Shown: one piece after another, positions 5,986 to 6,253 of the stretch | Position numbering within the stretch: position 1 is the first letter of the stretch | Layout: each line of letters begins with the position of its first letter | Assembly (NCBI GenBank): GCA_016931665.1 | Contig: JAFGEH010000134.1 | Coordinates: 1 to 6,253 of the forward strand | Reading direction: 5' to 3' | Length of the DNA stretch: 6,253 nt | Source of the DNA: Candidatus Cloacimonadota bacterium | GTDB lineage: Bacteria > Cloacimonadota > Cloacimonadia > Cloacimonadales > TCS61 | Position numbers and translations under genes: made by a program | The notes under the pieces: generated by a model | The model's input: only the letters and a program-made list of their open reading frames with translations | Database searches by the model: none | Told to the model about the DNA's origin: nothing

Positions 5986-6253
5986 ATGAAAATTTCCTTC
6001 CGGATTAAAATAATTCTACTGTGTGTGTCCCTACTGATAATTCTTTCTGTTATCTTTATGTTCATGACCCAGTTGCAGGTGAAACATGTGATGCTGGGCA
6101 CAACCAGGAATTCAGCCCGGGATATCCTGCATCTGGTCAAACTGGATGTGGAAAACCAGTACCACAGTCTACAGTATCACCGGGAATACGCCCTCTCCCG
6201 CTATAAAATACAGCTGCTCAACGTGATGAGCCTGGCACTCAGCCATCTCGATA
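5986..6253 (+). CDS. Membrane-anchored sensor protein, N-terminal part (cut by window end)
   Basis: The ATG at 5986 lies 2 nt after the permease stop, and the frame stays open to the window end (89 codons). The start MKISFRIK is a short positive cytoplasmic tail, followed by one transmembrane helix (about residues 9-28, IILLCVSLLIILSVIFMFMT). The extracytoplasmic region begins with a long helix (RNSARDILHLVKLDVENQYH, then REYALSRYK). This looks like the first helix of a Cache-type sensing domain, as found in chemoreceptors, histidine kinases, cyclases and SpoIIE/RsbU phosphatases. The output domain is beyond the edge. A PP2C/SpoIIE output would fit the STAS and RsbW-like neighbours, but that is inference. 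No strong Shine-Dalgarno is seen; translation is probably coupled to the permease. Confidence 0.75.
   Translation, partial: MKISFRIKIILLCVSLLIILSVIFMFMTQLQVKHVMLGTTRNSARDILHLVKLDVENQYHSLQYHREYALSRYKIQLLNVMSLALSHLD

Overview
The window reads entirely on the + strand and looks like a chromosomal segment of an uncultured diderm (outer-membrane) bacterium, with moderate GC by eye. Three signs point to a diderm, possibly in or near the Fibrobacterota-Chlorobi-Bacteroidota group or a neighbouring candidate phylum: a C-terminal piece resembling a secretion/sorting tail at the left edge, a signal-peptide beta-barrel protein ending in Phe, and strong AGGAGG-type ribosome sites. The exact lineage cannot be read from this sequence.

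Layout. Positions 1-173 hold a short octamer-based tandem repeat running in frame into the last 36 or so residues of a sorting-tail-like domain, probably a gene end or remnant. Positions 289-882 encode a small exported protein with one TPR-like hairpin and a conserved-looking domain of unknown function, closed by a good rho-independent terminator. A 312-bp gap follows with two dyad symmetries and a possible promoter. Positions 1195-3189 encode a STAS domain (anti-sigma-factor-antagonist type) fused to a complete-looking PLP-dependent group II amino acid decarboxylase. After an AT-rich terminator candidate, 3310-4113 encodes an outer-membrane beta-barrel protein. A 160-bp gap contains a possible 37-codon small ORF. 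Positions 4274-5983 encode an NCS2 (uracil/xanthine-type) permease with an extra cytoplasmic C-terminal domain of about 130 residues that resembles a degenerate RsbW/SpoIIAB-type (GHKL) anti-sigma domain. Two bases later, at 5986, begins a membrane-anchored sensor protein, cut by the window end.

How the parts may work together. Partner-switching systems use three kinds of module: a STAS antagonist, an RsbW-like binding/kinase domain, and a sensor phosphatase. Here the first is fused to a metabolic enzyme and the second (apparently without its ATP-binding residues) to a transporter. A membrane sensor of unknown output follows. The main hypothesis is that this is a partner-switching module repurposed to link or regulate a decarboxylase and a permease rather than a sigma factor. 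The domain assignments come from motifs read by eye. The functional link is inference. The permease also appears to lack two of the polar residues that bind nucleobase in characterised NCS2 proteins, so its substrate, or even whether it transports, is open.
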